DNA of 14,316 nucleotides from an uncultured Bacilli bacterium (GCA_947628105.1 CANQYN010000022.1:1-14316); one strand, 5' to 3'. Shown: positions 6,711 through 14,316, counted from the first letter of the stretch. Program-made: numbers and translations. The notes: a model not told the origin generated them from the letters alone.

Positions 6711-6742
6711 AAAAAAAAATTATTGGTAATAACCAATAATTT
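6711..6742 (-). terminator. Intrinsic terminator after pheT
   Basis: AAATTATTGGT (6717-6727) and ACCAATAATTT (6732-6742) form a perfect 11-bp stem with a 4-nt loop, followed in the minus direction by a long T tract (6719-6711). The stem overlaps the pheT stop codon (6743-6741). It ends the T-box-controlled pheST transcript. Confidence 0.9.
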
Positions 6743-9110
6743 ATTTATCACGTAATTTAGCCATTCCAGTCGCTTCAATTCCTTGAATAATTTTATGGAA
6801 AATATCTAATACTTCACTATCTTCTAATGTTCGATTATTATCTTGGAAAGTTAATTTATAAGCAATTGATTTTTTCCCTGGTTCAATATTTTCATATAAA
6901 TCAAACACTTCTACACTTTCTAATAATCTTCCCCCTAATTTTTTTATTTTTTCTTTAATTATATCACTTTGTATTTCATTATCAACTAAAAAGGCGACAT
7001 CTTTAATCATGCTTGGATATTTTGAAGTCTCTTTAAATTTTAATGGTTTTATCTGTTTTTCATATAATTTTTTCATAGATAATTCACAGACATAAACCTC
7101 TTCTTTTACATAACTAGGATGAATCCTTCCCATGATTCCTACCTCTTCATGATCTAATAATATTTTGGCACACATTCCCGGATGTAAATCCGAAATTTTT
7201 TCTTTTTCAAAAGTATAACGATTTTTAAATCCCAAATAATCAAGTAAGTTTTCAACAATTCCTTTCATACAATAAAAATCACATTTTGTAGTAATTCCTT
7301 GCCATTCATTAATGATATAATTTCCCTTCATTAACATTGCGACTTTACTATCTTCTTGATACTTACTATCATATGTTTTTGAAATTTCATATAACAAAAT
7401 ATCCTTGATATTTCTCGCTTTATTATATTCGTATACTTGAACTAAAGAAGGTAACAAAGTAGAACGAATAATCGATTTATCGACACTCATTGGATTCGGT
7501 AAAGAAATTGACTTTTTTTGTTCGTAAACAAAATGGTTAGCCATTTCTGGACTGATTAATGTATATGTCTTTACTTCATTTAGTCCTAATGTTCTCAATC
7601 GACGTGAAATTTCTTTTCGTAATTTGACATCTCCTACATAGACTCCTCTTCTTGTCTCTACTTTTGGTAACGTTGAAACTAAATTATGATATCCATAAAG
7701 GCGGCCAATTTCTTCCGCAATATCATTTACATTAGGGTCGATATCCAATCTTCTTCTTGGAATCGTGACTTGAAAAGTTTGATTTTTTACTTCAAAAGGA
7801 AAATCCAATCGTTTTAATTCTGTTTTTACATCATTATCTGTTAGATGAAGTCCTAATAACTGAGAAACTTCTTCGGTTTTAAAAGTGACAACCTTTTTTG
7901 TTTTATCTACTTTATCATGACATAATGTTCCAGAATAAACCTTCGCATTAGCATATTTTTGTAAAAGATGACAAGCTCTTCGTAAGGCTGCATCGGTATA
8001 TTCAAAATTAAGCCCTTTTCCATAACGAATTGATGCTTCGCTCTTTAAATCTAAATGATTGGCTGTATAACGAATACGAACAGCATCAAAAATGGCACTT
8101 TCGATAAAGATTGTTTTTGTATTTTCGTCTACTTCAGTATTTTCTCCTCCCATGACACCTGCAATACAAACTGGTTTTTTGCCATCGGTAATAACAATAT
8201 CAGTAGAACGTAACGTTCTTTTATTTCCATCCAGAGTAATAATTTCTTCTTTTTCTTTCGCATCTCTTACTAAGACATGACGTCCTAATTTATCATAATC
8301 AAAAAAGTGTAATGGTTGTCCATATTCTAACATGACATAATTGGAAATATCTACTACATTATTGATTGGTCTCATTCCAGCAGCGATTAATCTTTGTTTT
8401 ATAAATTCTGGAGATTCCTTAATTTCAATATCACTTACCATTTTAGCAGTATAATAAGGACATTTATCAGTTTTCACTTTTATATCAATAAAATCTTTAA
8501 TATTTTTTTCAATTTCTTTAAAATCATCTTTTGGTAAAGTTACTTTTTTATTTAAAATACAAGCTATTTCATAAGCAAAACCAATATGATAGTAACAATC
8601 ATTGTTACGATGTTTATGAACATCTAACTCATAAAGAGTATCATCCGTTTTTAAATATTCATTCGCATCGCTTCCCACTGGAATATTATGAGGAACTTCT
8701 TCAATTCCTTTTGAATAAGTTTCCTCTGTCTTTTCTTCTAATCCTAATTCAAATAAGGCACAAATCATTCCATTTGATTCACAACCTCTAATTTTTCCTT
8801 TTTTAATTTCAAAATTCCCTGGTAAAATGGCGCCTGGTAGAGCTACGATAACTTTGATTCCTTTTCGAACATTAGAGGCACCACATACAATTTGAACAAT
8901 TTCTTCTCCTACGTTTACTTGGCAGATATTTAAATGATCACTATCGGGATGTTTTTCACATTGCACTACTTCTCCAATTACTAAATGATCGATTCTTTTT
9001 TCAATTACTGCCTCGACATTAACTCCTGCTTTTGTAATTTTTACTGCTAAGTCTTTTAAATTTTCATCTTTAATATCGATATAATCTTTTACCCAATTTA
9101 AACTAATCAT
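6741..9110 (-). CDS. pheT: Phenylalanine-tRNA ligase beta subunit
   Basis: This is the large subunit of the heterotetrameric Phe-tRNA synthetase; it carries tRNA-binding and editing domains and completes the active site with PheS. The 789 aa are normal length. Domains in order: OB-fold tRNA-binding domain (about 40-150; HPDSDHL, CGASNVR), B3/B4 editing domain (about 210-390), B5 (about 405-475; PRRRLDI, EEIGRLYGY), catalytic-like core (480-690) and the FDX-ACB anticodon-binding domain (about 695-789; KYPSMIKD). In the editing site, H268 (PLHFFD), G319 to G322 (GVMGG) and E337 (FIES) look like the known residues; the nearby SEASIRYGKGLN (357-368) departs from the usual SEAS-RFERGVD. Another departure is HKHRNNDCYYHIG (165-177) where NRPDCLS is usual. 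The ATG follows the pheS TAA by one base and AGGAAGGA lies within the pheS end, so translation is coupled. Confidence 0.97.
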   Translation of the reverse strand: MISLNWVKDYIDIKDENLKDLAVKITKAGVNVEAVIEKRIDHLVIGEVVQCEKHPDSDHLNICQVNVGEEIVQIVCGASNVRKGIKVIVALPGAILPGNFEIKKGKIRGCESNGMICALFELGLEEKTEETYSKGIEEVPHNIPVGSDANEYLKTDDTLYELDVHKHRNNDCYYHIGFAYEIACILNKKVTLPKDDFKEIEKNIKDFIDIKVKTDKCPYYTAKMVSDIEIKESPEFIKQRLIAAGMRPINNVVDISNYVMLEYGQPLHFFDYDKLGRHVLVRDAKEKEEIITLDGNKRTLRSTDIVITDGKKPVCIAGVMGGENTEVDENTKTIFIESAIFDAVRIRYTANHLDLKSEASIRYGKGLNFEYTDAALRRACHLLQKYANAKVYSGTLCHDKVDKTKKVVTFKTEEVSQLLGLHLTDNDVKTELKRLDFPFEVKNQTFQVTIPRRRLDIDPNVNDIAEEIGRLYGYHNLVSTLPKVETRRGVYVGDVKLRKEISRRLRTLGLNEVKTYTLISPEMANHFVYEQKKSISLPNPMSVDKSIIRSTLLPSLVQVYEYNKARNIKDILLYEISKTYDSKYQEDSKVAMLMKGNYIINEWQGITTKCDFYCMKGIVENLLDYLGFKNRYTFEKEKISDLHPGMCAKILLDHEEVGIMGRIHPSYVKEEVYVCELSMKKLYEKQIKPLKFKETSKYPSMIKDVAFLVDNEIQSDIIKEKIKKLGGRLLESVEVFDLYENIEPGKKSIAYKLTFQDNNRTLEDSEVLDIFHKIIQGIEATGMAKLRDK

Positions 9111-9111
9111 C

Positions 9112-10155
9112 TTATCCTTCCTTTCTATCGAATGCTTTAATTTCTCTCAAATCTGTTTGATAGAAGGTTCTAATGTCATCGATTCCATATTTTAACATCG
9201 CCAATCTTTCGGCACCAAAACCAAAAGCAAAACCAGTCCAAATTTCTGGATCGTAACCACAATTTCGAAGAACATTAGGATGTACCATCCCCGCTCCACT
9301 TACAGTAATCCAACCAGTCTGTTTACAAAGAGAGCACCCCTCTCCTTTGCAAGCAAAACAAGAAATATCAGTTTCTACCGAAGGTTCGGTAAATTGATAA
9401 TAGCTAGGGCGAAATCTTGTTTTGGAATTTTCACCAAATAATTTTTTAGCAATAACATCAAACGTTCCTTTTAAATCAGACAAACTTATATTTTTATCAA
9501 CTAACAATCCTTCAATTTGCATAAATTGATGGGAATGAGTCGCATCGTCAGCGTCTCTTCGATATGTTTTTCCTGGACAAATCATACGAATTGGTTTATC
9601 TCCTCCCGCTTGTAACATTGTTCTTGCCTGAACAGGAGATGTTTGACTACGTAATAATATTGTTTCATCTTCGATATAAAAAGTATCTTGAGCATCTCTT
9701 GCAGGGTGTCCTTTTGGAATATTTAATAATTCAAAATTATATTTATCTTCTTCTAATTCTGGGCCATCGACAACATCATATCCCATCGACATAAATACCT
9801 CTTCCACCTCCTCGATGATATGTTCTAAAATATTAGGAGATCCGATTGGTATTTTAGTAGAAGGAAGAGTAATATCGATTGTTTCTTTTTCTAATTTTTC
9901 ATTTAATTCTTTTTCTTCATAATAAGTTAACCTTTCTTCAATTAAAGAAATAATTCTTTGTTTTAACTCGTTTAAGGTTTTTCCAAATTCTCTTTTTTCT
10001 TCATTATTTAATTCTCGTAACATTAGACTAAGATCATTAATTGGACCTTTTTTTCCTAAATAATAAGTTTTTAATTCATTTACTTCTTTTTTGGATTGAC
10101 ATAATTTTAATTTTTCTTCAATTTCTTTTTGTAATTGATTTACTTTTTCTTTCAT
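9112..10155 (-). CDS. pheS: Phenylalanine-tRNA ligase alpha subunit
   Basis: PheS carries the catalytic site that activates Phe and charges tRNA-Phe, in an alpha2-beta2 enzyme with PheT. The 347 aa begin with a coiled-coil tRNA-binding arm (about 1-90). The class II core follows: GSPNILEHIIEEVEEVF (105-121), GHPARDAQDTFY (149-160), motif 2 YRRDADDATHSHQF (198-211) and motif 3 with GFAFGFGAERLAM (308-320). A four-Cys cluster (C266, C269, C274, C277) looks like the zinc-knuckle-like insertion found in many Firmicute PheS. The start is the ATG at 10155, seven bases after AGGAGG. The upstream in-frame ATG at 10191 lies inside the T-box terminator hairpin, has no SD, and adds 12 residues (MECDFFYLGGIK) that encode nothing expected in PheS; it is rejected. 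Confidence 0.98.
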   Translation of the reverse strand: MKEKVNQLQKEIEEKLKLCQSKKEVNELKTYYLGKKGPINDLSLMLRELNNEEKREFGKTLNELKQRIISLIEERLTYYEEKELNEKLEKETIDITLPSTKIPIGSPNILEHIIEEVEEVFMSMGYDVVDGPELEEDKYNFELLNIPKGHPARDAQDTFYIEDETILLRSQTSPVQARTMLQAGGDKPIRMICPGKTYRRDADDATHSHQFMQIEGLLVDKNISLSDLKGTFDVIAKKLFGENSKTRFRPSYYQFTEPSVETDISCFACKGEGCSLCKQTGWITVSGAGMVHPNVLRNCGYDPEIWTGFAFGFGAERLAMLKYGIDDIRTFYQTDLREIKAFDRKEG

Positions 10156-10162
10156 TTTGATT

Positions 10163-10168
10163 CCTCCT
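10163..10168 (-). promoter_or_regulatory. Shine-Dalgarno that fixes the pheS start
   Basis: A perfect AGGAGG lies seven bases before the ATG at 10155 and directly after the T-box terminator T tract. It settles the choice between this ATG and the one at 10191. Confidence 0.9.
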
Positions 10169-10172
10169 AAAT

Positions 10173-10390
10173 AAAAAAAATCACATTCCATAAGGACGTG
10201 ATTTACGTGGTACCACCTTAATTTATAGATATTAATCTATCTTCTATGACTAAAACACGTCACCGTTATACTCTCGTATACTACTAAAAGATGAATTCAT
10301 AAAATCAAGATTTTATCCGTTTTCACCAACCACGAACTCTCTTTAAAATCTAACATTTATTACTACTTCTTTATCATCGCATTTCAAAAC
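10173..10390 (-). promoter_or_regulatory. T-box leader (Phe) of pheST
   Basis: This is a tRNA-sensing leader that permits pheST expression when uncharged tRNA-Phe accumulates. The conserved T-box sequence is AAGGTGGTACCACG (10219-10206). Stem I signatures are visible: AGTAGTA near the 5' end, AGAGAG (10342-10337) and GGTTGGTGAAA (10331-10321). The specifier is UUC (10295-10293) followed by A, coding for Phe as expected for pheS. The attenuator hairpin pairs AAATCAC (10204-10198) with GTGATTT (10184-10178), with TCC/GGA above it, and is followed by eight T (10180-10173). Exact pairing of the stem I base was not resolved. Confidence 0.93.
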
Positions 10391-10396
10391 AAAACT

Positions 10397-10425
10397 AGTA
10401 TAACAAATTTTTTTTGAAGACGCAA
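10397..10425 (-). promoter_or_regulatory. Promoter of the pheST T-box transcript
   Basis: The -35 is TTGCGT (10425-10420), the spacer is 17 bp and the -10 is TATACT (10402-10397) preceded by TGT, an extended -10. Transcription would start near 10390, giving a leader of about 235 nt to the pheS start. The -35 begins three bases beyond the pseudopilin stop, and no terminator is visible in between, so transcripts from the pilin gene could also enter the T-box. Confidence 0.7.
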
Positions 10426-10427
10426 GC

Positions 10428-10844
10428 TTATTCCACACAAAGAGTAGAATCTTTTCCTACTTTACGTAAGACAACGTCGTTATCGTTTAATGTTTGGGTA
10501 ATACAATAATCGTCTTGATAGGTAAAAAGAGAAATTTTTCCGTTTGAATCACTTTTTATATATCCTACCTCAGGCATTACTCCTTTTACGATAAAAGTTT
10601 CATCGACTATTTCACCATCGACAGTCATTTCTTTAGTCTCAAAATTATAAATCATTTCTCTCCCAACATAAGGCACATATAATTGTTTAAAAGTTTTAAT
10701 AATACCTCTAGCAGAGTTTGTCAAACTTCCCTTTTTAGAATCTTCTAACATCGATCCAATAGCAGGATATACGATTAAAGCAATTACTCCTAATAACACC
10801 ATAACTCCTAATAATTCGATTAATGAAAAACCTTTTTGTTTCAT
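10428..10844 (-). CDS. Type IV pilin-like protein (pseudopilin) with N-terminal methylation motif
   Basis: The 138-aa product begins with a prepilin signal: KG|FSLIELLGVMVLLGVIALIV, with cleavage expected between G5 and F6 and the conserved Glu at position +5 of the mature protein (E10). The hydrophobic helix covers 6-26 and continues as an amphipathic helix to about 57. The globular part (60-138) is small, with beta-hairpin-like sequence and two cysteines near the end (C114, C136) that could form a disulfide closing a D-loop-like region. Such proteins are processed by a prepilin peptidase and assembled at the membrane. No peptidase, assembly ATPase, platform protein or other pilin lies in this window, so the machinery must be elsewhere and the role (competence, secretion, adhesion) is unknown. 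The gene has its own near-consensus promoter and a modest SD (AGGA, nine bases before the ATG). Confidence 0.92.
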   Translation of the reverse strand: MKQKGFSLIELLGVMVLLGVIALIVYPAIGSMLEDSKKGSLTNSARGIIKTFKQLYVPYVGREMIYNFETKEMTVDGEIVDETFIVKGVMPEVGYIKSDSNGKISLFTYQDDYCITQTLNDNDVVLRKVGKDSTLCVE

Positions 10845-10864
10845 ATCATCACATCCTAATTTTT

Positions 10865-10893
10865 ATTTTATATTGTCTCTTTTTTTTTGTCAA
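10865..10893 (-). promoter_or_regulatory. Near-consensus promoter of the pseudopilin gene
   Basis: The -35 is a perfect TTGACA (10893-10888), the spacer is 17 bp and the -10 is TAAAAT (10870-10865). Transcription would start near 10858, about 14 nt before the ATG. The spacer begins with a run of A residues. It is the best housekeeping-type promoter in the window. Confidence 0.75.
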
Positions 10894-10895
10894 CT

Positions 10896-10919
10896 AAAAA
10901 CCAAAATATTCTTATTCGG
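10896..10919 (-). terminator. Weak intrinsic terminator after tex
   Basis: In the minus direction CCGAATA pairs with TATTTTGG (one bulge, one G-U pair), with a short loop, over 10919-10901; five T follow (10900-10896). The hairpin contains the tex stop codon (10914-10912). Its stability is modest, so some readthrough into the pilin gene is likely. Confidence 0.35.
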
Positions 10920-13059
10920 GAGGAAGTAACGATAACGATACTTTCTTCTTATCCGTTAAAATTTCATCGACATAACAATCGACAATATCGCCTACTTGAA
11001 CTACTTCCATAGGATGCTTAATATATCGATGAGTCATTTTAGATATATGAACCAAGCCATCATTTTTTAACCCAATATCGATAAACGCTCCAAAATCGAT
11101 GACATTTCGAACAGTTCCTTGTAATTTCATTCCCACTTTTAAATCTTCTAAATGTAGTATATCACTTTTTAAAATTGGTTTTTCCATCTCATCTCGAGGA
11201 TCACGATTTGGTTTTGTAAATGAATCAAAAATGTTTTCTAACGTATATATATCGCAATGTAATTCTTGACAAAAATCAGAAATTTTTTGATTTTTTAATA
11301 CTTCTTTTATTTGATCTGTTCCAATATCTTTTTCCGTCAAATGTAATTTTTCTAACACTTTTTTGGCGATATCATAACTTTCTGGATGAATATCTGTCTC
11401 ATCAAAAATATTTTCCCCATCAACAATTCGTAAAAAACCAATTGCCTGTTCATATGTTTTTTCAGATAATAATTTATTTTTTTTAATTTCTTCTCGCGAT
11501 TGAATTTTTCCGTGTTGATTACGGTACTGTAATATCTTATCGATATTTTTTTTCGTAATACCCGATACATATTTTAATAAAGAGGCACTCGCTGTATTAA
11601 TATTAACACCTACTTGATTAACAATCTTAGAAACCGAAAACGCCAAGGATTCAGATAATTTTTTATTGGCAATATCGTGCTGGTAAAGACCAACACCAAT
11701 ACTTTCAGGATCAATTTTTACTAATTCTGAAAGCGGATCTTGTAATCTACGCCCAATACTGATAGCACTTCTTTGTTCTACATGCAAATCAGGAAATTCT
11801 TCTATGGCTAACTTACTAGCAGAATAGACACTAGCACCTGCTTCACTTACTAAAATATATTCTACTTTTCGTTTTGCTTCTTTTATCGTATCGGCGACAA
11901 ATGCTTCACTTTCTCGAGAAGCAGTCCCATTTCCAATCGCAATAATATCAATATGGTATGTATCAATTAAATCTAATAATATTTTTTTAGATTTTTCCAC
12001 TTCCTTCTTTGGTTCATGAGGATAAATCACCTCTATTTTTAAATTTTTCCCTGTCGGATCGAGTACTGCCAACTTACAACCTGTTCGATAGGCAGGATCA
12101 AAGCCAAGTACAATTCGGTCTTTCATTGGAGGTGTCAAAAGTAGTTTTTCTAAATTACAAGAAAAATTATGAATAGCGCTATCTTCTGCCTTTCCTGTTA
12201 ATTCAGATCGAATTTCTCGTTCGACACTAGGAAAAAATAATCTTTTATAGCTATCTAAAATAGCCTCTTTAATCGTATTTTCTACAAAAGATTTCTTTTT
12301 TATATATTTTTCTTCTAAATAATTGATAATATCTTTTTTATCCACTTCGATAGAAACTGTCAATATTTTTTCTTTTTCTCCACGATTAAGCGCTAAAATA
12401 CGATGAGGTTTTATATATTTTATCTCTTCTTCATAAGAATAATACATTTCATATACATGATCACTATCTTCTTGATTTTTTTTCTTTGTACTTTTCATAA
12501 TTCCTTTTCGAAAAATATAATTTCGAATCCATTTTCGACTAGAAGCATTATCACTAATCCATTCCGCAATAATATATTGAGCGCCTAAAATAGCTTCTTC
12601 CATAGTTTTTACTTTTTCGGTAATAAAAGATTTAGTAAGGGAGGAAAAATCTCCTTGTTCCGGACATGCCATAATCATTTTTGCTAAAGGTTCTAATCCG
12701 TTTTTTATCGCTTCAGTAGCTTTTGTTTTTTTCTTTTCTTTATAAGGACGATACAGATCTTCTACTTCTACTAATTTTTGACATTCTAAAATTTTTTGTT
12801 TCAATTCTTCTGTTAACAATCCTTTTTCATCGATAAGACGGATAACATCTTCTTTTCGTTCTAATAAATTGATTTGATATTGATATACATCACTAATTTT
12901 TCTTATCTGTTCTTCATCTAAATTTCCTGTCACTTCTTTTCGATAACGAGAAATAAAAGGAATCGTATTTCCTTCCTCTAATAAATGAAGTGTATTTTCT
13001 ACTTGTTTTTCTTTTACTTGTAATTCTTGACTAATTTGTTTTATAATTTCTTGATTCAT
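10912..13059 (-). CDS. tex: Tex family RNA-binding protein (YqgF/RNase H-like, HhH and S1 domains)
   Basis: Tex is a cytoplasmic nucleic-acid-binding protein related to eukaryotic Spt6, tied to transcription and RNA metabolism. The 715 aa are typical length. Domains: N-terminal helical bundle with HTH (about 1-200; GNTIPFISRYRKEVTG, 30-45, is a family hallmark), a helical middle region, YqgF RNase H-like fold (about 315-445; LGFDPAYRTGCKLAVLD), DPLSELVKIDPESIGVGLYQ (441-460), tandem helix-hairpin-helix (about 485-550; VNINTASASLL) and a C-terminal S1 domain (641-712; GTVRNVIDFGAFIDIG). The start is the ATG at 13059 with TAGGAG upstream; the SD overlaps the dinB TAG stop and the gap is 8 nt, so it is probably cotranscribed with dinB. 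A 72-codon minus-strand frame inside it is a shadow. Confidence 0.97.
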   Translation of the reverse strand: MNQEIIKQISQELQVKEKQVENTLHLLEEGNTIPFISRYRKEVTGNLDEEQIRKISDVYQYQINLLERKEDVIRLIDEKGLLTEELKQKILECQKLVEVEDLYRPYKEKKKTKATEAIKNGLEPLAKMIMACPEQGDFSSLTKSFITEKVKTMEEAILGAQYIIAEWISDNASSRKWIRNYIFRKGIMKSTKKKNQEDSDHVYEMYYSYEEEIKYIKPHRILALNRGEKEKILTVSIEVDKKDIINYLEEKYIKKKSFVENTIKEAILDSYKRLFFPSVEREIRSELTGKAEDSAIHNFSCNLEKLLLTPPMKDRIVLGFDPAYRTGCKLAVLDPTGKNLKIEVIYPHEPKKEVEKSKKILLDLIDTYHIDIIAIGNGTASRESEAFVADTIKEAKRKVEYILVSEAGASVYSASKLAIEEFPDLHVEQRSAISIGRRLQDPLSELVKIDPESIGVGLYQHDIANKKLSESLAFSVSKIVNQVGVNINTASASLLKYVSGITKKNIDKILQYRNQHGKIQSREEIKKNKLLSEKTYEQAIGFLRIVDGENIFDETDIHPESYDIAKKVLEKLHLTEKDIGTDQIKEVLKNQKISDFCQELHCDIYTLENIFDSFTKPNRDPRDEMEKPILKSDILHLEDLKVGMKLQGTVRNVIDFGAFIDIGLKNDGLVHISKMTHRYIKHPMEVVQVGDIVDCYVDEILTDKKKVSLSLLPPE

Positions 13060-13067
13060 AACTTCTC

Positions 13068-14279
13068 CTACTTTTCTAATTTCTTATGGATACTTTTATC
13101 CATTAAATTTGCTTTTTTAATTACTGCTTTTCCATATTTATTTTTTAAATGATCGAGAGCTTGATCTAAATTTTTTTCCTCTTCTTTCTCTTCTAATGTA
13201 TCAAATAGAGAAATTTGTTCTCTTTTATTTTCAACTAATTGATCAAGACGAACACCAATTAACCGAATGGGCCGAAAATCCCACATTTCATCGAATACTT
13301 GATAAGCAACTTTTTCTATTTCTCTCGTAATATTTGTCGCATTTAATAATTTTTTTTGATGCGACTTTCTTTGAAATTGATTATCTTTTAAAACGACGCA
13401 TATCGTATAAGCATATTTTTTTCGTTTACGAAGACGAAGGGAAACATTATCGACAAGTAAAGAAATATAATCATGTAATTCTGCTATATTTGTCGTATCT
13501 TTCGCTAATGTTATTTCATTTCCAATTCCCTTTGGATCAACTTCATCACTAATAACTTCACTAAAATCAATTCCCCTGGCATGTTGTTGCATAGTTTCTG
13601 CCATATTTTTAAAATGTCTTTGTAATGTGGTAATATCAAAATTTGCTAAATCGGAAATAGTATAAATTCCTAAACTTTCTAACTTGGGAACTGTTCTTTT
13701 CCCAATTCCAAATAATTCACCTACTTTTAATGGATACATTTTTTCTTTTACTTCATAATCATATAAAGTATGAACTTTATCTGGTTTTGAAAAATCACTT
13801 GCCATTTTTGCACATAATTTTGAATTAGCAATACCAATATTTACAGTAAAACCTAAAATATCTTTAATTTCTTGTTTTAGATGATAGGCAAAAGAAACTT
13901 CATCACCATATAGTTTTTTTACTTTTCCATAATCTAAATAACATTCGTCGATTGAAGCAATTTCAATATCAGGGGTATATTTTGATAATAATTCAAATAA
14001 TCGATAAGACATTTCACTATAAAAAGAATAATTTGGTGGATAAATATTTAAATTAGGACATTTTTTTCTCGCACTATAAATCGTATCAGCCGTTTTAATT
14101 CCTAATTTTTTGGCAGGGGTTGATTTGGCAAGAACGATACCACTACGTTTTTTTTCATCTCCTCCAATAATTGCATAACTATTTCGGATGTCATATTGAT
14201 ACCCGTGATTTAATAAATCAATAGCACTCCATGATAAAAAGGCATTGTTTACATCAATATGCATAATGATTCGTTCCAT
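13068..14279 (-). CDS. dinB: Y-family DNA polymerase (DinB/Pol IV type)
   Basis: This is a low-fidelity translesion polymerase. The 403 aa carry the palm motif MHIDVNNAFLSW with D9 as metal ligand and F14 at the steric-gate position, and SIDECYLDY with D111 and E112 as the remaining catalytic acids. VNIGIANSKLCAKMASDFSKP (146-166), a helix-hairpin-helix region (187-212; LFGIGKRTVPKLESLGI) and the little-finger domain (about 250-350) follow. QISLF (355-359) is a beta-clamp-binding motif, and a C-terminal LDQALDHLKNKYGKAVIKKA tail resembles the Firmicute UvrX/YqjW branch, so UvrX-like is an alternative name. Start at ATG 14279 with AAAGGTGG four bases before it; a second ATG at residue 6 is less well placed. 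It leads a two-gene unit with tex. No LexA or DinR box is visible in the 37 upstream bases available. Confidence 0.95.
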   Translation of the reverse strand: MERIIMHIDVNNAFLSWSAIDLLNHGYQYDIRNSYAIIGGDEKKRSGIVLAKSTPAKKLGIKTADTIYSARKKCPNLNIYPPNYSFYSEMSYRLFELLSKYTPDIEIASIDECYLDYGKVKKLYGDEVSFAYHLKQEIKDILGFTVNIGIANSKLCAKMASDFSKPDKVHTLYDYEVKEKMYPLKVGELFGIGKRTVPKLESLGIYTISDLANFDITTLQRHFKNMAETMQQHARGIDFSEVISDEVDPKGIGNEITLAKDTTNIAELHDYISLLVDNVSLRLRKRKKYAYTICVVLKDNQFQRKSHQKKLLNATNITREIEKVAYQVFDEMWDFRPIRLIGVRLDQLVENKREQISLFDTLEEKEEEKNLDQALDHLKNKYGKAVIKKANLMDKSIHKKLEK

Positions 14280-14295
14280 ATTACCACCTTTATTT

Positions 14296-14304
14296 ATTGT
14301 ATCA
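14296..14304 (-). promoter_or_regulatory. Extended -10 of the dinB-tex promoter (partial)
   Basis: TGA-TACAAT (14304-14296) is an extended -10 about 17 bases before the dinB ATG. The -35 would lie beyond the right edge of the window, so the promoter cannot be completed here. The predicted transcript start near 14289 leaves a leader of about 10 nt that holds AAAGGTGG. Confidence 0.4.
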
Positions 14305-14316
14305 AAATTCTTACCG

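Noticed and set aside
10156..10191. Upstream in-frame ATG of pheS giving 12 extra residues
   Set aside because: It lies within the T-box terminator hairpin, has no SD, and a perfect AGGAGG sits seven bases before the ATG at 10155.
11352..11570. Minus-strand 72-codon frame inside tex
   Set aside because: It is an alternative frame of a conserved Tex coding region (HhH segment) and its sequence is Lys/Ile-rich without any motif.
1..14316. Mycoplasma genetic code (UGA as Trp)
   Set aside because: Trp residues use TGG (for example in dinB LSWSA) and TGA ends at least two genes at sensible positions.
1..14316. Mobile elements, CRISPR arrays, tRNA or rRNA genes, defence systems
   Set aside because: No transposase, terminal inverted repeats, spaced direct repeats, CCA-ended cloverleaf or rRNA sequence was recognised; gene order is housekeeping throughout.

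Overview
The window is AT-rich, with every recognisable gene on the minus strand and almost no spacer DNA. TGG encodes Trp and TGA is used as a stop (116-aa gene, 113-aa gene), so the genetic code is standard rather than Mycoplasma-type. Sporulation genes, a T-box leader in front of pheST, AGGAGG-type Shine-Dalgarno (SD) sequences and Firmicutes-type gene order point to a low-GC Firmicute. I infer a Bacilli or Mollicutes-related lineage (possibly a gut group such as RF39) that descends from a spore former. The species cannot be read from the sequence.

Reading in the direction of transcription (right to left): (1) dinB-tex, a Y-family DNA polymerase followed by a Tex RNA-binding protein. (2) A single-gene unit for an orphan type IV pilin-like protein with a near-consensus promoter. 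(3) A 218-nt T-box leader with a Phe (UUC) specifier, then pheS-pheT, ending in a clear terminator. (4) spoIIP plus a 113-aa membrane protein in the yqxA position, ending in a perfect 10-bp terminator hairpin. (5) lepA (elongation factor 4), apparently with its own extended -10 element and a very short leader. (6) A strong promoter, a 403-aa all-helical protein that appears to be built from about five SpoIIID-like helix-turn-helix repeats, a 116-aa acidic protein and hemW, all translationally coupled and closed by a terminator. (7) A single-gene unit for an unrecognised 173-aa protein, followed by two tandem hairpins at the left edge.

Units 4 to 6 preserve the Bacillus order spoIIP-yqxA-lepA-hemN(hemW), but two unrecognised genes are inserted between lepA and hemW. 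hrcA, which follows hemW in Bacillus, is not the next gene here. Most of the window is ordinary housekeeping. The least explained parts are the SpoIIID-like repeat protein and its 116-aa partner, the orphan pseudopilin and the 173-aa gene. I found no transposon, CRISPR array, rRNA, tRNA gene or defence system.
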